A stretch of 64,000 nt of DNA, from positions 131,971-195,970 of the forward strand of contig CANKYF010000007.1 in NCBI GenBank assembly GCA_947487895.1. The letters are read 5' to 3'. The stretch comes from an uncultured Flavobacteriaceae bacterium. GTDB taxonomy: Bacteria > Bacteroidota > Bacteroidia > Flavobacteriales > Flavobacteriaceae. Under the pieces are notes generated by a model. It saw only the letters and a program-made list of their open reading frames with translations. It ran no database searches and had not been told where the DNA came from. Below are positions 27,076 through 36,055 of the stretch, piece by piece. Position numbers and translations under genes: made by a program. The first letter of the stretch is position 1. Every line of letters begins with the position of its first letter.

Positions 27076-27360
27076 ATGCCGACAAGTATTATTACAACAG
27101 ACGACCTTCGGGAATTCAAACTAGAATTGCTCGATGACATTAAAAAACTACTATCAAAGGAAGCAACAGGTAAACTCAAAAAATACCTCAAATCTTCTGA
27201 GGTTATGGATTTACTTCAGGTAAGTCCAGGCACTTTGCAAAACCTTCGTATCAATGGTACATTGCCATATACTAAAGTAGGTGGTATTATCTATTACGAT
27301 GCCGAAGAAATACAAAGTATAATGACTGCCAACCGTGTACAGCACGGTTTAAAATCTTAG
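27076..27360 (+). CDS. Helix-turn-helix DNA-binding protein, excisionase-like
   Basis: 94 residues. A basic helical N terminus (about residues 1-35) is followed by KYLKSSEVMDLLQVSPGTLQNLRINGTLPYTKVGG, the HTH_17/MerR-type wing pattern of excisionases and small conjugative-element proteins. Its position right after rteC and before the ATPase pair suggests the CTnDOT Xis2c-type role of promoting excision. The stop is adjacent to the next start, so it is co-transcribed with it. Confidence 0.78.
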   Translation: MPTSIITTDDLREFKLELLDDIKKLLSKEATGKLKKYLKSSEVMDLLQVSPGTLQNLRINGTLPYTKVGGIIYYDAEEIQSIMTANRVQHGLKS

Positions 27361-28116
27361 ATGATGAACTATATAAAGCTACTTAATGCGGCTTTTGAAA
27401 AGTTCTATTTTGATGACCGCCTGAATCCTACCCATATCAGTTTGTATATGGCCTTGTTCCAAGAATGGAACAGTAGTCGCTTTGCAGACGAATTTTATGT
27501 TAACCGTAGAGACTTGATGCGTTGTGCTAAAATAGGCTCAAAATCCACTTACCATCGCTGCGTTACAGATTTAGACTCGTGGCTTTACCTGTGTTATTTC
27601 CCATCTAACAATCCATATAAGGGCAGCAAAATTAAGATGTCCATTATTGGGACAAGTGATGACCCAGTTACGGGACAGTACAATCCCATATTAGAACAAC
27701 TTGCGGAACAGTACTGTCCCAGAGGTGTACTGCTTGAAGAACACCACCATCCCAAAAATGGACAAGTTGTGGACTCACACCGTCCCATAGATGGACAAGC
27801 ATTGGTATCTAATACAAACAATACCAAACAAGAAAACCATATCAAACAGCCAAAGGACAGGCAGGCGGTTATTAATTTTTTTGAAGAAAATGGTTTTGAT
27901 GCTGATGAAGGAAAAAAGTTTTTTGAGCATTACGAAAATCGAAACTGGCAAACAAGCGATGGCAAGCCAATTCGAGATTGGCGCGCTTTAGCAACACATT
28001 GGATGGACAGAACAGAATTATTCGACGAGAAAAACGAAACAAATAAAAAACAAGCGTCCCAAATCAAGGACAACTTGCGAACCACTAAAAACAAAGATTA
28101 TGGACAACCCCTCTAA
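27361..28116 (+). CDS. Conserved conjugative-element protein, possible DNA-binding
   Basis: 251 residues starting with a double Met directly after the HTH gene. The N-terminal half (LNPTHISLYMALFQEWN, then FYVNRRDLMRCAKIGSKSTYHRCVTDLDSW) looks like a replication-initiator-type winged helix often seen next to DnaC-like ATPases in Bacteroidota elements. A low-complexity middle (about residues 130-165) precedes a C-terminal FFEENGFDADEGKKFFEHYENRNW helix. It overlaps the DnaC-like gene by 17 bases. The precise function is not known; a role in element replication or mobilisation is inferred. Confidence 0.62.
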   Translation: MMNYIKLLNAAFEKFYFDDRLNPTHISLYMALFQEWNSSRFADEFYVNRRDLMRCAKIGSKSTYHRCVTDLDSWLYLCYFPSNNPYKGSKIKMSIIGTSDDPVTGQYNPILEQLAEQYCPRGVLLEEHHHPKNGQVVDSHRPIDGQALVSNTNNTKQENHIKQPKDRQAVINFFEENGFDADEGKKFFEHYENRNWQTSDGKPIRDWRALATHWMDRTELFDEKNETNKKQASQIKDNLRTTKNKDYGQPL

Positions 28117-28762
28117 AATTACTGAAGGTGGTGTGGAATATTCGTTAGGAAACTTTGACGGCAAAAGCATACTGTACGATTTTCCAAAAATTCTGATTTA
28201 TTTGAACGCAAAAGGCAAACTACTTTTTGGCGAAAAGTTCAAGATTTACGATGAAGATAGAGATATACTTTTGAAGCTCTGTTCTTATTTCATAAAGGAT
28301 AAAGAAAATTGTGCAACCTATGATATAGATATGGATAAAGGCATCCTACTTTCTGGACCAATTGGTTGCGGAAAGACGAGTTTAATGAGGCTCTTGCGAC
28401 ACATTGTACCAATGCAAAGACCATACGAAATGATTCCGTGCAGAAATGTCGCCTTCAGTTTTAACCATCTTGGTTTTAAAACCATTGAGGAATATGGCAA
28501 CACTAAATTTTTCTGTTTTGATGATTTGGGTATTGAACCTGCTGGACGATTTTATGGTAAAGATTTGAATGTGATGGGCGAAGTTTTGCTTTCTCGATAC
28601 GAACTATACCTCGATACCAAACACAAAATCAAAACACACGCAACCACCAACCTCAATGCTGAAGAATTGGAAGAACGCTATGGCAATCGAGTTCGAAGCA
28701 GAATGCGAGAACTGTTTAATTTGATTGCTTTTGATAAAGGAGCTGGTGATAAGCGGAAGTGA
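28100..28762 (+). CDS. DnaC-like P-loop ATPase
   Basis: 220 residues. Walker A GPIGCGKTS lies near residue 88 and Walker B FCFDDLGIEP near residue 136, with a sensor-like THATTNLNAEELEERYGNRVRSRMREL block near residue 175, the DnaC/IstB-type AAA+ pattern. Its start overlaps the preceding gene by 17 bases, so translation may be coupled. A helicase-loader role for transfer or replication of the element is inferred. Confidence 0.8.
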   Translation: MDNPSKITEGGVEYSLGNFDGKSILYDFPKILIYLNAKGKLLFGEKFKIYDEDRDILLKLCSYFIKDKENCATYDIDMDKGILLSGPIGCGKTSLMRLLRHIVPMQRPYEMIPCRNVAFSFNHLGFKTIEEYGNTKFFCFDDLGIEPAGRFYGKDLNVMGEVLLSRYELYLDTKHKIKTHATTNLNAEELEERYGNRVRSRMRELFNLIAFDKGAGDKRK

Positions 28763-28842
28763 CTTAAAATGACTTTTGATGAATGTGTTACTTGGAATAT
28801 TACCATTTACTATCTAATCCTTATTGATGACTAGGGGAACTT

Positions 28843-29049
28843 TTAACAGCAACTTTTATTTTCCTGAATTGGCGGGCAAGCCACAGTTCCATATGAACAA
28901 TAAACACAACAATCTCCTTCATTCGGTTTCAAAACTGTTTTACAATTCTCACACTCGTAAAAGAACTGACAAGCGTTTGTTGGCATATCTTCTACTTTTT
29001 TATGTCCGCATTTTGGACAAGTAATTTCTGATTTTAATAGAACTTCCAT
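28843..29049 (-). CDS. GDCC-motif Cys-rich small protein of the mercury cassette
   Basis: 68 residues with two CxxC pairs (TCPKCG and ECENC), a GDCCVYC motif and a C-terminal CC. This is the GDCCVxC family of zinc-ribbon-like proteins found with mercury-transport genes in Bacteroidota. It could hand on or buffer thiophilic metal ions; this is inferred. Its start shares a base with the stop of merTP, so it is co-translated. It lies on the opposite strand to the neighbouring regulatory genes. Confidence 0.72.
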   Translation of the reverse strand: MEVLLKSEITCPKCGHKKVEDMPTNACQFFYECENCKTVLKPNEGDCCVYCSYGTVACPPIQENKSCC

Positions 29050-29648
29050 CAGTTTTCTTTTTTGTTGGTCACTTTATAACCTGTTGAGTTAATTGCTTTC
29101 TCGATTTCCGTTTCATTGGTTTTGGTTTTATCAAATTCAATTATAGCGTTACCATTTTCATATGAAGCTTTTAAGTTTACGATTCCGTTGAGTTTGTTCA
29201 CTTCGTGGTTTACGTGTTCTTCACAACTCGCACAGGTCATTCCGCTGATTTTGAATTCAGTTGTTTTAATGTCCGATTTGTTAACTACGATTATTTGTTT
29301 TTCTGTGTTAGGGTAAAAAATTCCTGAATAGTATGGAAAAGCCAACATTACAATTGCAAATACAGTCACAATTCCCAAAAAGGTTTTTGACTGAATAAAT
29401 TTTGGTTTCTGGTCCGTCTCACATTCACAGTCAATTTCCTTCTTCACTTTTAATTTTTGATACCAGGCAAAACCAAGAACCAAAATTGTCAGTCCAATTA
29501 AATAAGGTCTAAATGGCTCAATCCAAGAGAATGTTGAGGCTATTCCACTCGCTCCGGCAATTAGAGCTAAAACAGGTGTAATGCAACATAATGAAGCTGT
29601 AATAGCAGCAAGCAAACCAGCACCGATTAACTTATTTTCACTTTTCAT
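29049..29648 (-). CDS. merTP: MerTP mercuric-ion transporter (MerT fused to MerP-like HMA)
   Basis: 199 residues. Three membrane helices, the first with a CC pair at residues 21-22, form a MerT-type part. A CECE segment follows the second helix. From about residue 133 an HMA domain with GMTCASCEEHV replaces the separate periplasmic MerP. The protein would import Hg(II) for reduction in the cytosol, yet no mercuric reductase (merA) is in the window. The gene overlaps the repressor upstream by 4 bases. Confidence 0.85.
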   Translation of the reverse strand: MKSENKLIGAGLLAAITASLCCITPVLALIAGASGIASTFSWIEPFRPYLIGLTILVLGFAWYQKLKVKKEIDCECETDQKPKFIQSKTFLGIVTVFAIVMLAFPYYSGIFYPNTEKQIIVVNKSDIKTTEFKISGMTCASCEEHVNHEVNKLNGIVNLKASYENGNAIIEFDKTKTNETEIEKAINSTGYKVTNKKEN

Positions 29649-30019
29649 ATCGATTCTAAAATTTTCTTTTTATCAAGTATTTCAAAAAATGGCCTAAGCA
29701 ATTCTTCATATTCAGCCGTTAGTGAATAAAAAATCGTTTGAGCATCTCTTTCGGTTTCTAAAAGCTTCCTGTCTTTCATTTTTCTCAAGTGTTGAGAAAT
29801 AGCAGAAATGTTCATTCCAAGAATATCACTTAAATCACAAACGCAAAGTCTTTTTTCCTCAAAGAGCAAGTAAAGTATTTTCAGTCTTACGCTGTTACCT
29901 ACTAATGAAAGTCCATTGGCTAGATAATCAAACGATTCATTCAATTCCGAAACCGTGTTTTTGCAGCGATTTATTTGTTTAATATCAGCTTGTTGCCTTA
30001 TACAAGAATTGTTTTCCAT
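29645..30019 (-). CDS. ArsR/SmtB-family metalloregulator of the mercury cassette
   Basis: 124 residues. A winged HTH (LVGNSVRLKILYLLFEEKRLCVCDLSDILGMNISAISQHLRKMKDRKLLETERDAQTIFYSL region, about residues 39-102) with the CVCDL motif of the ArsR-type sensory helix. Two further Cys near residues 6 and 19 give four thiols, consistent with sensing a soft metal such as Hg(II) or As(III). Its stop overlaps the merTP start, and a canonical promoter with an inverted-repeat operator lies directly upstream at 30024-30064. It probably represses its own operon. Confidence 0.82.
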   Translation of the reverse strand: MENNSCIRQQADIKQINRCKNTVSELNESFDYLANGLSLVGNSVRLKILYLLFEEKRLCVCDLSDILGMNISAISQHLRKMKDRKLLETERDAQTIFYSLTAEYEELLRPFFEILDKKKILESI

Positions 30020-30023
30020 AACA

Positions 30024-30064
30024 CAAATTTACAATATTTTATTATTTAAGCAAATGCTTAAATA
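30024..30064 (-). promoter_or_regulatory. Promoter and inverted-repeat operator of the mercury cassette
   Basis: Read on the - strand, TTTG (bases 30054-30051) and TAAATTTG (30031-30024) are separated by exactly 19 bases, the consensus Bacteroidota promoter. The perfect 10-bp arms TATTTAAGCA and TGCTTAAATA (30043-30064, 2-base centre) overlap the -33 element, the expected place for an ArsR-type repressor to bind. Confidence 0.75.
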
Positions 30065-30229
30065 CAAAACATAAACATATAGTAATCTTTTGAACTTAGT
30101 TGATTACGAAAAATGGAAGCAATCTAACTTCTGAAGGATTTATATAACAAAATCACTTCTGAAATAAATTGCAATACAATTGCTTTTAAACTTTTGGTTA
30201 ACTCTAAAAAGATATCTTTCATAATGCTA

Positions 30230-30865
30230 TTACTTTTGTATTGATAGTAAAATGGCCAATGCCATAAATTTTATACTTGCGGAATTTGACAAATAACCGC
30301 CTTCATCCTTATTAGATAAGAAACCTAGTTCCAAGAGAAGGGAAACACAATGGCTAACTGTTTCTCGAAGTACCTGAAAATTTGCAAACTTGATACCTCT
30401 ATTCTCATATCCTATTTCTTTACAAAGTGTTCTTTCTATTCGATAGCTTACAAAAACAGATTCCTCAGAATACTTCGATTGCTTTTTTGAAACATAAACT
30501 TCAATTCCTCTAGCATTTGGATTATCCGAATGATTGCAATGCAATGACACAAATAAATCAGCTTTTAAAATTTTGGCAAGTTTGGTTCTATCAGATAATG
30601 AAATAAGTGTGTCCTTATACCTGGTCAAATAAATATTCAAAGGTTTTTCTAAATCATTATTTAACTCTAAAATGGCATTTGCAATTTCCATTACAACATC
30701 TTTTTCTTGAGTATTATTTATACCAATTGCACCAGTATCTTTTCCACCGTGTCCAACGTCTATAATTATTCTTTTTTGAGCACTCGTTTCTTGTCCAAAA
30801 ATGATGCACATTTTTAGAAGCAAAAAGACAAAACTGACGTTTTTGAGTACTTTTTTCATTTTCAA
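30230..30865 (-). CDS. N-acetylmuramoyl-L-alanine amidase (Amidase_3)
   Basis: 211 residues. A signal segment (about residues 10-24) is followed by IIDVGHGGKDTGA, then DLFVSLHCNHSD and ELGFLSNKDEGGYL, the zinc-ligand (H, E, H) and catalytic (E) landmarks of Amidase_3 cell-wall amidases. It would cut peptidoglycan in the periplasm. Placed immediately before the tra genes, it probably clears the wall for assembly of the conjugation channel, as VirB1-like enzymes do. It is on the opposite strand, about 180 bases from traE. Confidence 0.85.
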   Translation of the reverse strand: MKMKKVLKNVSFVFLLLKMCIIFGQETSAQKRIIIDVGHGGKDTGAIGINNTQEKDVVMEIANAILELNNDLEKPLNIYLTRYKDTLISLSDRTKLAKILKADLFVSLHCNHSDNPNARGIEVYVSKKQSKYSEESVFVSYRIERTLCKEIGYENRGIKFANFQVLRETVSHCVSLLLELGFLSNKDEGGYLSNSASIKFMALAILLSIQK

Positions 30866-31048
30866 TTTTCAGGTTATTAACAACTTCCCTTCAAAAAATC
30901 ATAGAATTTGATGCTAAATAATAGCAATTAAATTCAATTGATTTCAAATAATATTTTATTCACAAATTACTGATTTACAGTATTTTATGTTCAAATATAT
31001 GTAAATTTCTACTAACGAAAACAACATAAAAATCTAAACAATTTTATT

Positions 31049-31336
31049 ATGAAAAAATCACTCTATTTAGCATCATTTCTTTCGCTCTTATCCACTTCGC
31101 TTTTTGCTCAAATTGGTGGTATTGAAGATTCAGTTAATGATGTTGGCGACACTATCAGAACTATTTTTCCAATTTTATTAGGTGTCATTTTCCTAGTTGG
31201 CTTCCTATTTAACGCAGGTCATTTCTTTGGGGAAAACGCAGACCTTAAAAAAGGAATTACTAGAGTACTTGTGTTTGTTTTGATTGCTGGCGCAGTTGTC
31301 GGTATCTTCACATACCTAATAGGAATCGTAGTATAA
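31049..31336 (+). CDS. traE: TraE-like conjugation protein (DUF4134)
   Basis: 95 residues. A signal-like start (SLFAQ near residue 22) is followed by two membrane helices (about residues 38-58 and 68-92). This matches DUF4134/TraE of CTnDOT-type elements, a VirB2-like small membrane protein. Start of the tra operon; directly abuts traF. Confidence 0.8.
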   Translation: MKKSLYLASFLSLLSTSLFAQIGGIEDSVNDVGDTIRTIFPILLGVIFLVGFLFNAGHFFGENADLKKGITRVLVFVLIAGAVVGIFTYLIGIVV

Positions 31337-31621
31337 ATGAAACGCTTCGAGGTCTATAAAAACATTAGGAAAAGGGCGGTCATTTTTGGACTGCCCATTT
31401 CCCTATTTGCGCTAATGATGGTTTCCATTTTGGCTTCGCTTCTCATTATCATCTTCTCTTTCAGCTTCGGGATAATAATTGGAATACTCGTTTTTAATGC
31501 TGCCTTGTATGTAGCCCTCACGAGAATAACGCATAACCCACAACTATTTCAGATGGCTAAAGCCTTCCCGAGAATAATAAGTAACAAAAGAAATTCTGGC
31601 TTCGATTATGAACAAGATTAA
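31337..31621 (+). CDS. traF: TraF-like conjugation protein (DUF4133)
   Basis: 94 residues with two adjacent membrane helices (about residues 18-62), preceded by a basic N terminus (FEVYKNIRKRAVIFGLP). This is the DUF4133/TraF family, analogous to VirB3. It overlaps the traG start by 14 bases. Confidence 0.8.
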   Translation: MKRFEVYKNIRKRAVIFGLPISLFALMMVSILASLLIIIFSFSFGIIIGILVFNAALYVALTRITHNPQLFQMAKAFPRIISNKRNSGFDYEQD

Positions 31622-34010
31622 TCTTTCGGCATATCAACCTATTACAGATATTCAAGACAATATCATATTTGCCAATAATGGCAATGTCGTCTTGTGTTAT
31701 GAAGGAACGCTACCAGAAATCTATTCACTTTCCGAAAAAGACTTTGAAGATATACACGGTGCTTGGTTTCAGGCTTTGAAATCATTACCAATCGGTACGG
31801 TGGTACAAAAACAGGATATCTACCTTAAAAAGACATACACTTCAGAAGCACTTCCAAATACAACGTTTTTAGAAAAAGCAACCCACGACCATTTTAAAGG
31901 ACGTGATTATATGGAACATCGTTGCTTTCTTTTCTTTACACTCACTAAGAACAAGGCTCTAAACAACTCAAAATACGTCAACCCTTTCCGTAAAGTTTCA
32001 AAAGGAATTGTCCAACAATTGGATGACAATATTAAGAGCTTCATTGGCTCGGTTGGCGATTCCGTTTCCTTCATAAACAATAGTCGAAAAATGAAATTCA
32101 TTTCGCTTAAAGCGAAAGAAATACAACAATTAACCAATGGCTATTTCAATGGCTTTAATGAAGGGTTTGACACCGATATCATATTAGATAAAAAAAGCGT
32201 CAATATTGGCGAAAACCATTTTGATGCCCTGGCTATCAATAGCGAACTGTGCTTTGGCGAAAGTGTACAGAGTAGCAAAACCAATGAGAAATTCACTTCT
32301 GACGATTTCGTATTTCATCAAGGGTTTATTGATGGCTTAGGGCTTACGCTTAACGAAAACCATATTGTTAATCAAATCTTGTATTTGGATGACAAACAGA
32401 AGTGGCGCAAGCTGCTCGATAAGAAAGTTGAGGAACTTAACAAAAGTTCAAACTTCGGTTCACAGAACAAAGTTGTACTTGGCAAAATTCAGCACATTCT
32501 AGACCAAATTAATGCCGATGATAACGCACGAATTATTCGTGGTCATCTAAACATTGTGTATTGGGATAAGAACCTTGAAAATTTGAGCCGAATCGGTTCA
32601 AAAATCAAAACTGAATTCAAGGAACTGGACATCATTCCATACTATCCTAGAGGTGAAGAACGCAAAAACTATATCCTAAATAGTTACTGCTGTTTTTCAT
32701 CCAACTTCTCAAATAACGATTTATATGTAACCGATTTAAAGCACGCTTTATGTCTATTCATCAATAATACTAATTACAACTCAGATACTACCGGAATCAT
32801 CTTTAATGATAGAGAACATAACGTTCCTGTTCTAAAGGATGTTTGGGACGAACGCAAGAAACGAATAAAGGCACGAAACTTTGCCATTTTCGCACCAACA
32901 GGCGAAGGCAAGTCCTTTTTAGCTAATAATATTCTGCGCCAATATTTTGAAAGTGGTGTCCGTCTGGTCATAATTGATTTGGGTGGTTCTTATACAAAAT
33001 TTGCCAAACTCTATCCCGAAAAATATACGGTGCTTCGTTATGAAAGTGGAAAGAACTTAGGTATCAATCCTTTCTATATAAGTGATACCAATGACCTTAC
33101 GCCAGAACGATTAGAAGATTTATCTGTGTTCTTATTTGAGCTATTTGCTTCAGATTTAAAAGTGACTAAAGCGCAATCAGTTTCCATTAAAAAGATTTTA
33201 CGACACTATTACGATAGTACTTCAGAAAATCATTCGCTGGACGGTTTCTATCAATTTATTGAAATAAACCAAAAAGACCTTCTAAACACACTAAAAATCC
33301 ATCCCGACTACTTCAACGTAACGAGCTTTTTGCACGTAATGTCTGAATATGTTGGCGATGGTCTATATAGCTTCCTTTTTGAAGTAAGCGAAGACCAAAC
33401 CTATAAAATTGAGGATAAACGATTGATTGTTTTTGAACTGGATGAAGTAAAAGACAATAAGGAAATCTTATCTGTAATGTTGAAGCTGATTAAGTCAGCC
33501 ATCCAAAGAACTATTTGGAAAAACAGGGCTGAAAAAGGTATCATACTTTTCGATGAGTTTGCAAAACAACTGAAGTTTGAAAATGTACTGGAAAGTGTAG
33601 AATTCTACTACCAGGCAATTCGTAAACAGAATGGTGCGATTGGCATTATTCTACAATCTATTAATCAGCTTCCTAACAATTCGACTTCGGCAAGCATACT
33701 AGAAAACACACAGGTCATCTACAGCCTGAATAACGAAAAAGGCTATGACGAATTAGTCAAAAGACTTAACCTTTCTAGCCACGACTTGAACCAATTAAAA
33801 TCAATAAAAAACAACCTTTCTGGCCCACGGAAATACACCGAAATGTTTATCAAAATAGGAAAGGAAAGTAACATCTTCCGTCTGGAAGTTCCAAAGCAAG
33901 TTTATGCAGCTTATTTGACGGACGGACAAGAAAACGAGGAAATAATGAAGTTCTACAATGAGCATCACGATATGGAAAAAGCAATAATTCAATTCACATC
34001 TAAAACATAA
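31608..34010 (+). CDS. traG: TraG conjugative ATPase (VirB4-like)
   Basis: 800 residues. An N-terminal region typical of TraG (VVLCYEGTLPEIYSLSE) is followed by a P-loop APTGEGKSF near residue 430 and a DEFAKQL Walker B near residue 649, then a C-terminal ATPase core. It powers assembly of the transfer channel at the inner membrane. It overlaps traF by 14 bases and is 4 bases before the next gene. Confidence 0.9.
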   Translation: MNKINLSAYQPITDIQDNIIFANNGNVVLCYEGTLPEIYSLSEKDFEDIHGAWFQALKSLPIGTVVQKQDIYLKKTYTSEALPNTTFLEKATHDHFKGRDYMEHRCFLFFTLTKNKALNNSKYVNPFRKVSKGIVQQLDDNIKSFIGSVGDSVSFINNSRKMKFISLKAKEIQQLTNGYFNGFNEGFDTDIILDKKSVNIGENHFDALAINSELCFGESVQSSKTNEKFTSDDFVFHQGFIDGLGLTLNENHIVNQILYLDDKQKWRKLLDKKVEELNKSSNFGSQNKVVLGKIQHILDQINADDNARIIRGHLNIVYWDKNLENLSRIGSKIKTEFKELDIIPYYPRGEERKNYILNSYCCFSSNFSNNDLYVTDLKHALCLFINNTNYNSDTTGIIFNDREHNVPVLKDVWDERKKRIKARNFAIFAPTGEGKSFLANNILRQYFESGVRLVIIDLGGSYTKFAKLYPEKYTVLRYESGKNLGINPFYISDTNDLTPERLEDLSVFLFELFASDLKVTKAQSVSIKKILRHYYDSTSENHSLDGFYQFIEINQKDLLNTLKIHPDYFNVTSFLHVMSEYVGDGLYSFLFEVSEDQTYKIEDKRLIVFELDEVKDNKEILSVMLKLIKSAIQRTIWKNRAEKGIILFDEFAKQLKFENVLESVEFYYQAIRKQNGAIGIILQSINQLPNNSTSASILENTQVIYSLNNEKGYDELVKRLNLSSHDLNQLKSIKNNLSGPRKYTEMFIKIGKESNIFRLEVPKQVYAAYLTDGQENEEIMKFYNEHHDMEKAIIQFTSKT

Positions 34011-34014
34011 TAAT

Positions 34015-34584
34015 ATGAAAACAAAAATCTTAGTACTCGCAATGGCATTACTGTTTAGCTTAAATATGAAAGCTCAGGGAATGCCCACTTATGACAACAC
34101 CAATTTTATCAGTTTGGTAAAGCAACTTGTAGAATCAGGTAAACAGACAGCTCAAATGATTAAGTCTGTAAAATTCTTAAAAGATGCTAAGGAAAGCATC
34201 GAGAAAGTATCAAGTGTGGTACAACAACTTAGGGCAGTTCAGGAAATTGCACAAAACAATCAGCGCCTTATCAATGTAATGCAAAATGATTTACAGGATA
34301 TTTTGAACTCGCCTTATATCAAACCTGAGGAAGTTACACGGGTTGCAGAATCATTTGATGCGATAGTTCAAAACTCATTGGACACCGTTGACTTTATGAG
34401 TGAAATCTTATCTAGCGATAATCTAAAAATGAGCGATGCCGAACGTGCGGAAGTCTTAAAAGAAAAAGAACTGGAATCAAAAGAAATGGTTTCCAATATC
34501 CAGACAAAAACAAAACGCTACAAGGATATTATTTCCTTCAGAAAAATGCAGGATAAAGTAAATAACAGAGAAACGGAATACTAA
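34015..34584 (+). CDS. traI: TraI-like conjugation protein (DUF4141)
   Basis: 189 residues. A signal peptide (MALLFSLNMKAQ end near residue 21) is followed by an all-helical, Gln- and Glu-rich periplasmic body (about residues 30-185) resembling VirB5-type proteins of CTnDOT. Placed between traG and traJ, as in that element. Confidence 0.76.
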   Translation: MKTKILVLAMALLFSLNMKAQGMPTYDNTNFISLVKQLVESGKQTAQMIKSVKFLKDAKESIEKVSSVVQQLRAVQEIAQNNQRLINVMQNDLQDILNSPYIKPEEVTRVAESFDAIVQNSLDTVDFMSEILSSDNLKMSDAERAEVLKEKELESKEMVSNIQTKTKRYKDIISFRKMQDKVNNRETEY

Positions 34585-34586
34585 AA

Positions 34587-35429
34587 ATGACCGCTACCAT
34601 ACTTTTAGGAATTGGACTGGAATACATCGATGCGGTGTTTCAAACCATACAGAATAGCAGCTTCTCGCAATACACTATTGCTGGAATGAAAACGCTTGCT
34701 GTTCTGTTCTTTCTGGTGAATATCCTTAAAAAATATAATGAAGGTGTTGCAGATAAGGACGGTTACACTTGGGGATTGAGTCCTGGTGACTTGATGAAAA
34801 ATTTTGCAATTGTTATCCTAGTCATTTTCTCGACGCAAGTACTTGGTTTCTTCGATAGTATCTTGGTTTCCATAGAAGCGCAATATCGTGGTACAGCACC
34901 TGCCTTACTGCCTTTACAGATGCAAGAGATTCCTATTGAAGAAGATGTGAGTATCATTGAAGTGGCACAAGCTGCTATGACGCTATTATACGAAGCTTTA
35001 GTCACACCTCTCTATGGATTTAAAATATTCGCATTTATCATTAGCCTTTTTCTTTGGATTCTTGACTTGTTTATCTACCCGCTATTCCTTGCAGAACGTT
35101 ATTTTCTATTGGGCATAATGCAAGCCTTCTTTCCTTTGGTTATAAGTTTAGCGGTCTTTGAAAAATTCCGCTCACTTGCCTATACATTTTTCAAATTGTA
35201 TGCTGCGGTTTATATGCTAGTCCCTGCCTTTTTTCTGGTCAATGTATTTGTGAACGCTCTTTATACTGAAATCAATACTAACTTCTGGACTAATCTTTTC
35301 GGTACAGATGTTGGCCAGGGATTCTTTGCGCCAGTAGTTCAACTCGGTTCGGTAGGTTTCATCGTCTTCCTAAAATTTAAACTTTATAAACGCGCCACAT
35401 CTTTTACCCTCAGATTATTTACCAGTTAA
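34587..35429 (+). CDS. traJ: TraJ-like conjugation membrane protein
   Basis: 280 residues with about six membrane helices (for example LAVLFFLVNILKKY, FAIVILVIFSTQVLGFF and IFAFIISLFLWILDLFIYPLFL). This resembles TraJ/VirB6-type channel proteins of Bacteroidota elements. Located between traI and traK in the conserved order. Confidence 0.85.
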   Translation: MTATILLGIGLEYIDAVFQTIQNSSFSQYTIAGMKTLAVLFFLVNILKKYNEGVADKDGYTWGLSPGDLMKNFAIVILVIFSTQVLGFFDSILVSIEAQYRGTAPALLPLQMQEIPIEEDVSIIEVAQAAMTLLYEALVTPLYGFKIFAFIISLFLWILDLFIYPLFLAERYFLLGIMQAFFPLVISLAVFEKFRSLAYTFFKLYAAVYMLVPAFFLVNVFVNALYTEINTNFWTNLFGTDVGQGFFAPVVQLGSVGFIVFLKFKLYKRATSFTLRLFTS

Positions 35430-35440
35430 TTCTAATAAAA

Positions 35441-36055
35441 ATGAAAACACCTTATAAAAATATCTATGCAGTCTTAAAGTTGAACAGGTTTATAGTATTG
35501 GCAGTTATCATTTTTGCAATGTTATCCAGCACATTTTCACTTTGGATGGCTTTTACGACCAATAAAAATGCCCTCAATAGTGCTTTTGCCATTAATACCG
35601 ATGGTAGTATTATTCCGCTAAAGCTTGTTACCCAAAAAGAGAATTTTAGGGTCGAAGCTTTGGCACATTTAGACCTGTTTCACAACTATTTCTATAACAT
35701 TGATGCCAGTAATTATGAACGGAATTTGGAAAAAGCACTATGGTTGGGTAATAGTTCTGTGGACAATTTATATCGCCAGAAAAAGGCGGATGGTGTCTAT
35801 AATAGATTACTACAATATTCGCTCGTTCAGAAAGTACTAAGCATAGATTCACAAATCGAAGAACAAAACGGAACGTATGTCTTTAGAACCGTTACCATTT
35901 TTGAAATCAACCGTGGTTCAATAATAGATACCTACGAACTTGTTTCAAGTGGAAACTTAATTCCAGTTGATAGAAATTTTCCAAACAATCCACACGGATT
36001 GTTGATTACAAACTATTTCGAGAACACTTTAAAAAAAATAAATGATGAAAGTTGA
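35441..36055 (+). CDS. traK: TraK-like conjugation protein
   Basis: 204 residues with one N-terminal membrane helix (about residues 16-34) and a periplasmic domain (VTQKENFRVEALAHLDLFHNYF, then ENGTYVFRT segments). This is the TraK/VirB8-like component. It overlaps traM by 14 bases. Confidence 0.84.
   Translation: MKTPYKNIYAVLKLNRFIVLAVIIFAMLSSTFSLWMAFTTNKNALNSAFAINTDGSIIPLKLVTQKENFRVEALAHLDLFHNYFYNIDASNYERNLEKALWLGNSSVDNLYRQKKADGVYNRLLQYSLVQKVLSIDSQIEEQNGTYVFRTVTIFEINRGSIIDTYELVSSGNLIPVDRNFPNNPHGLLITNYFENTLKKINDES

Noticed and set aside
29049..29648. Separate merT and merP genes
   Set aside because: The frame is continuous from the MerT-like helices to the HMA domain, so this is one fused MerTP.
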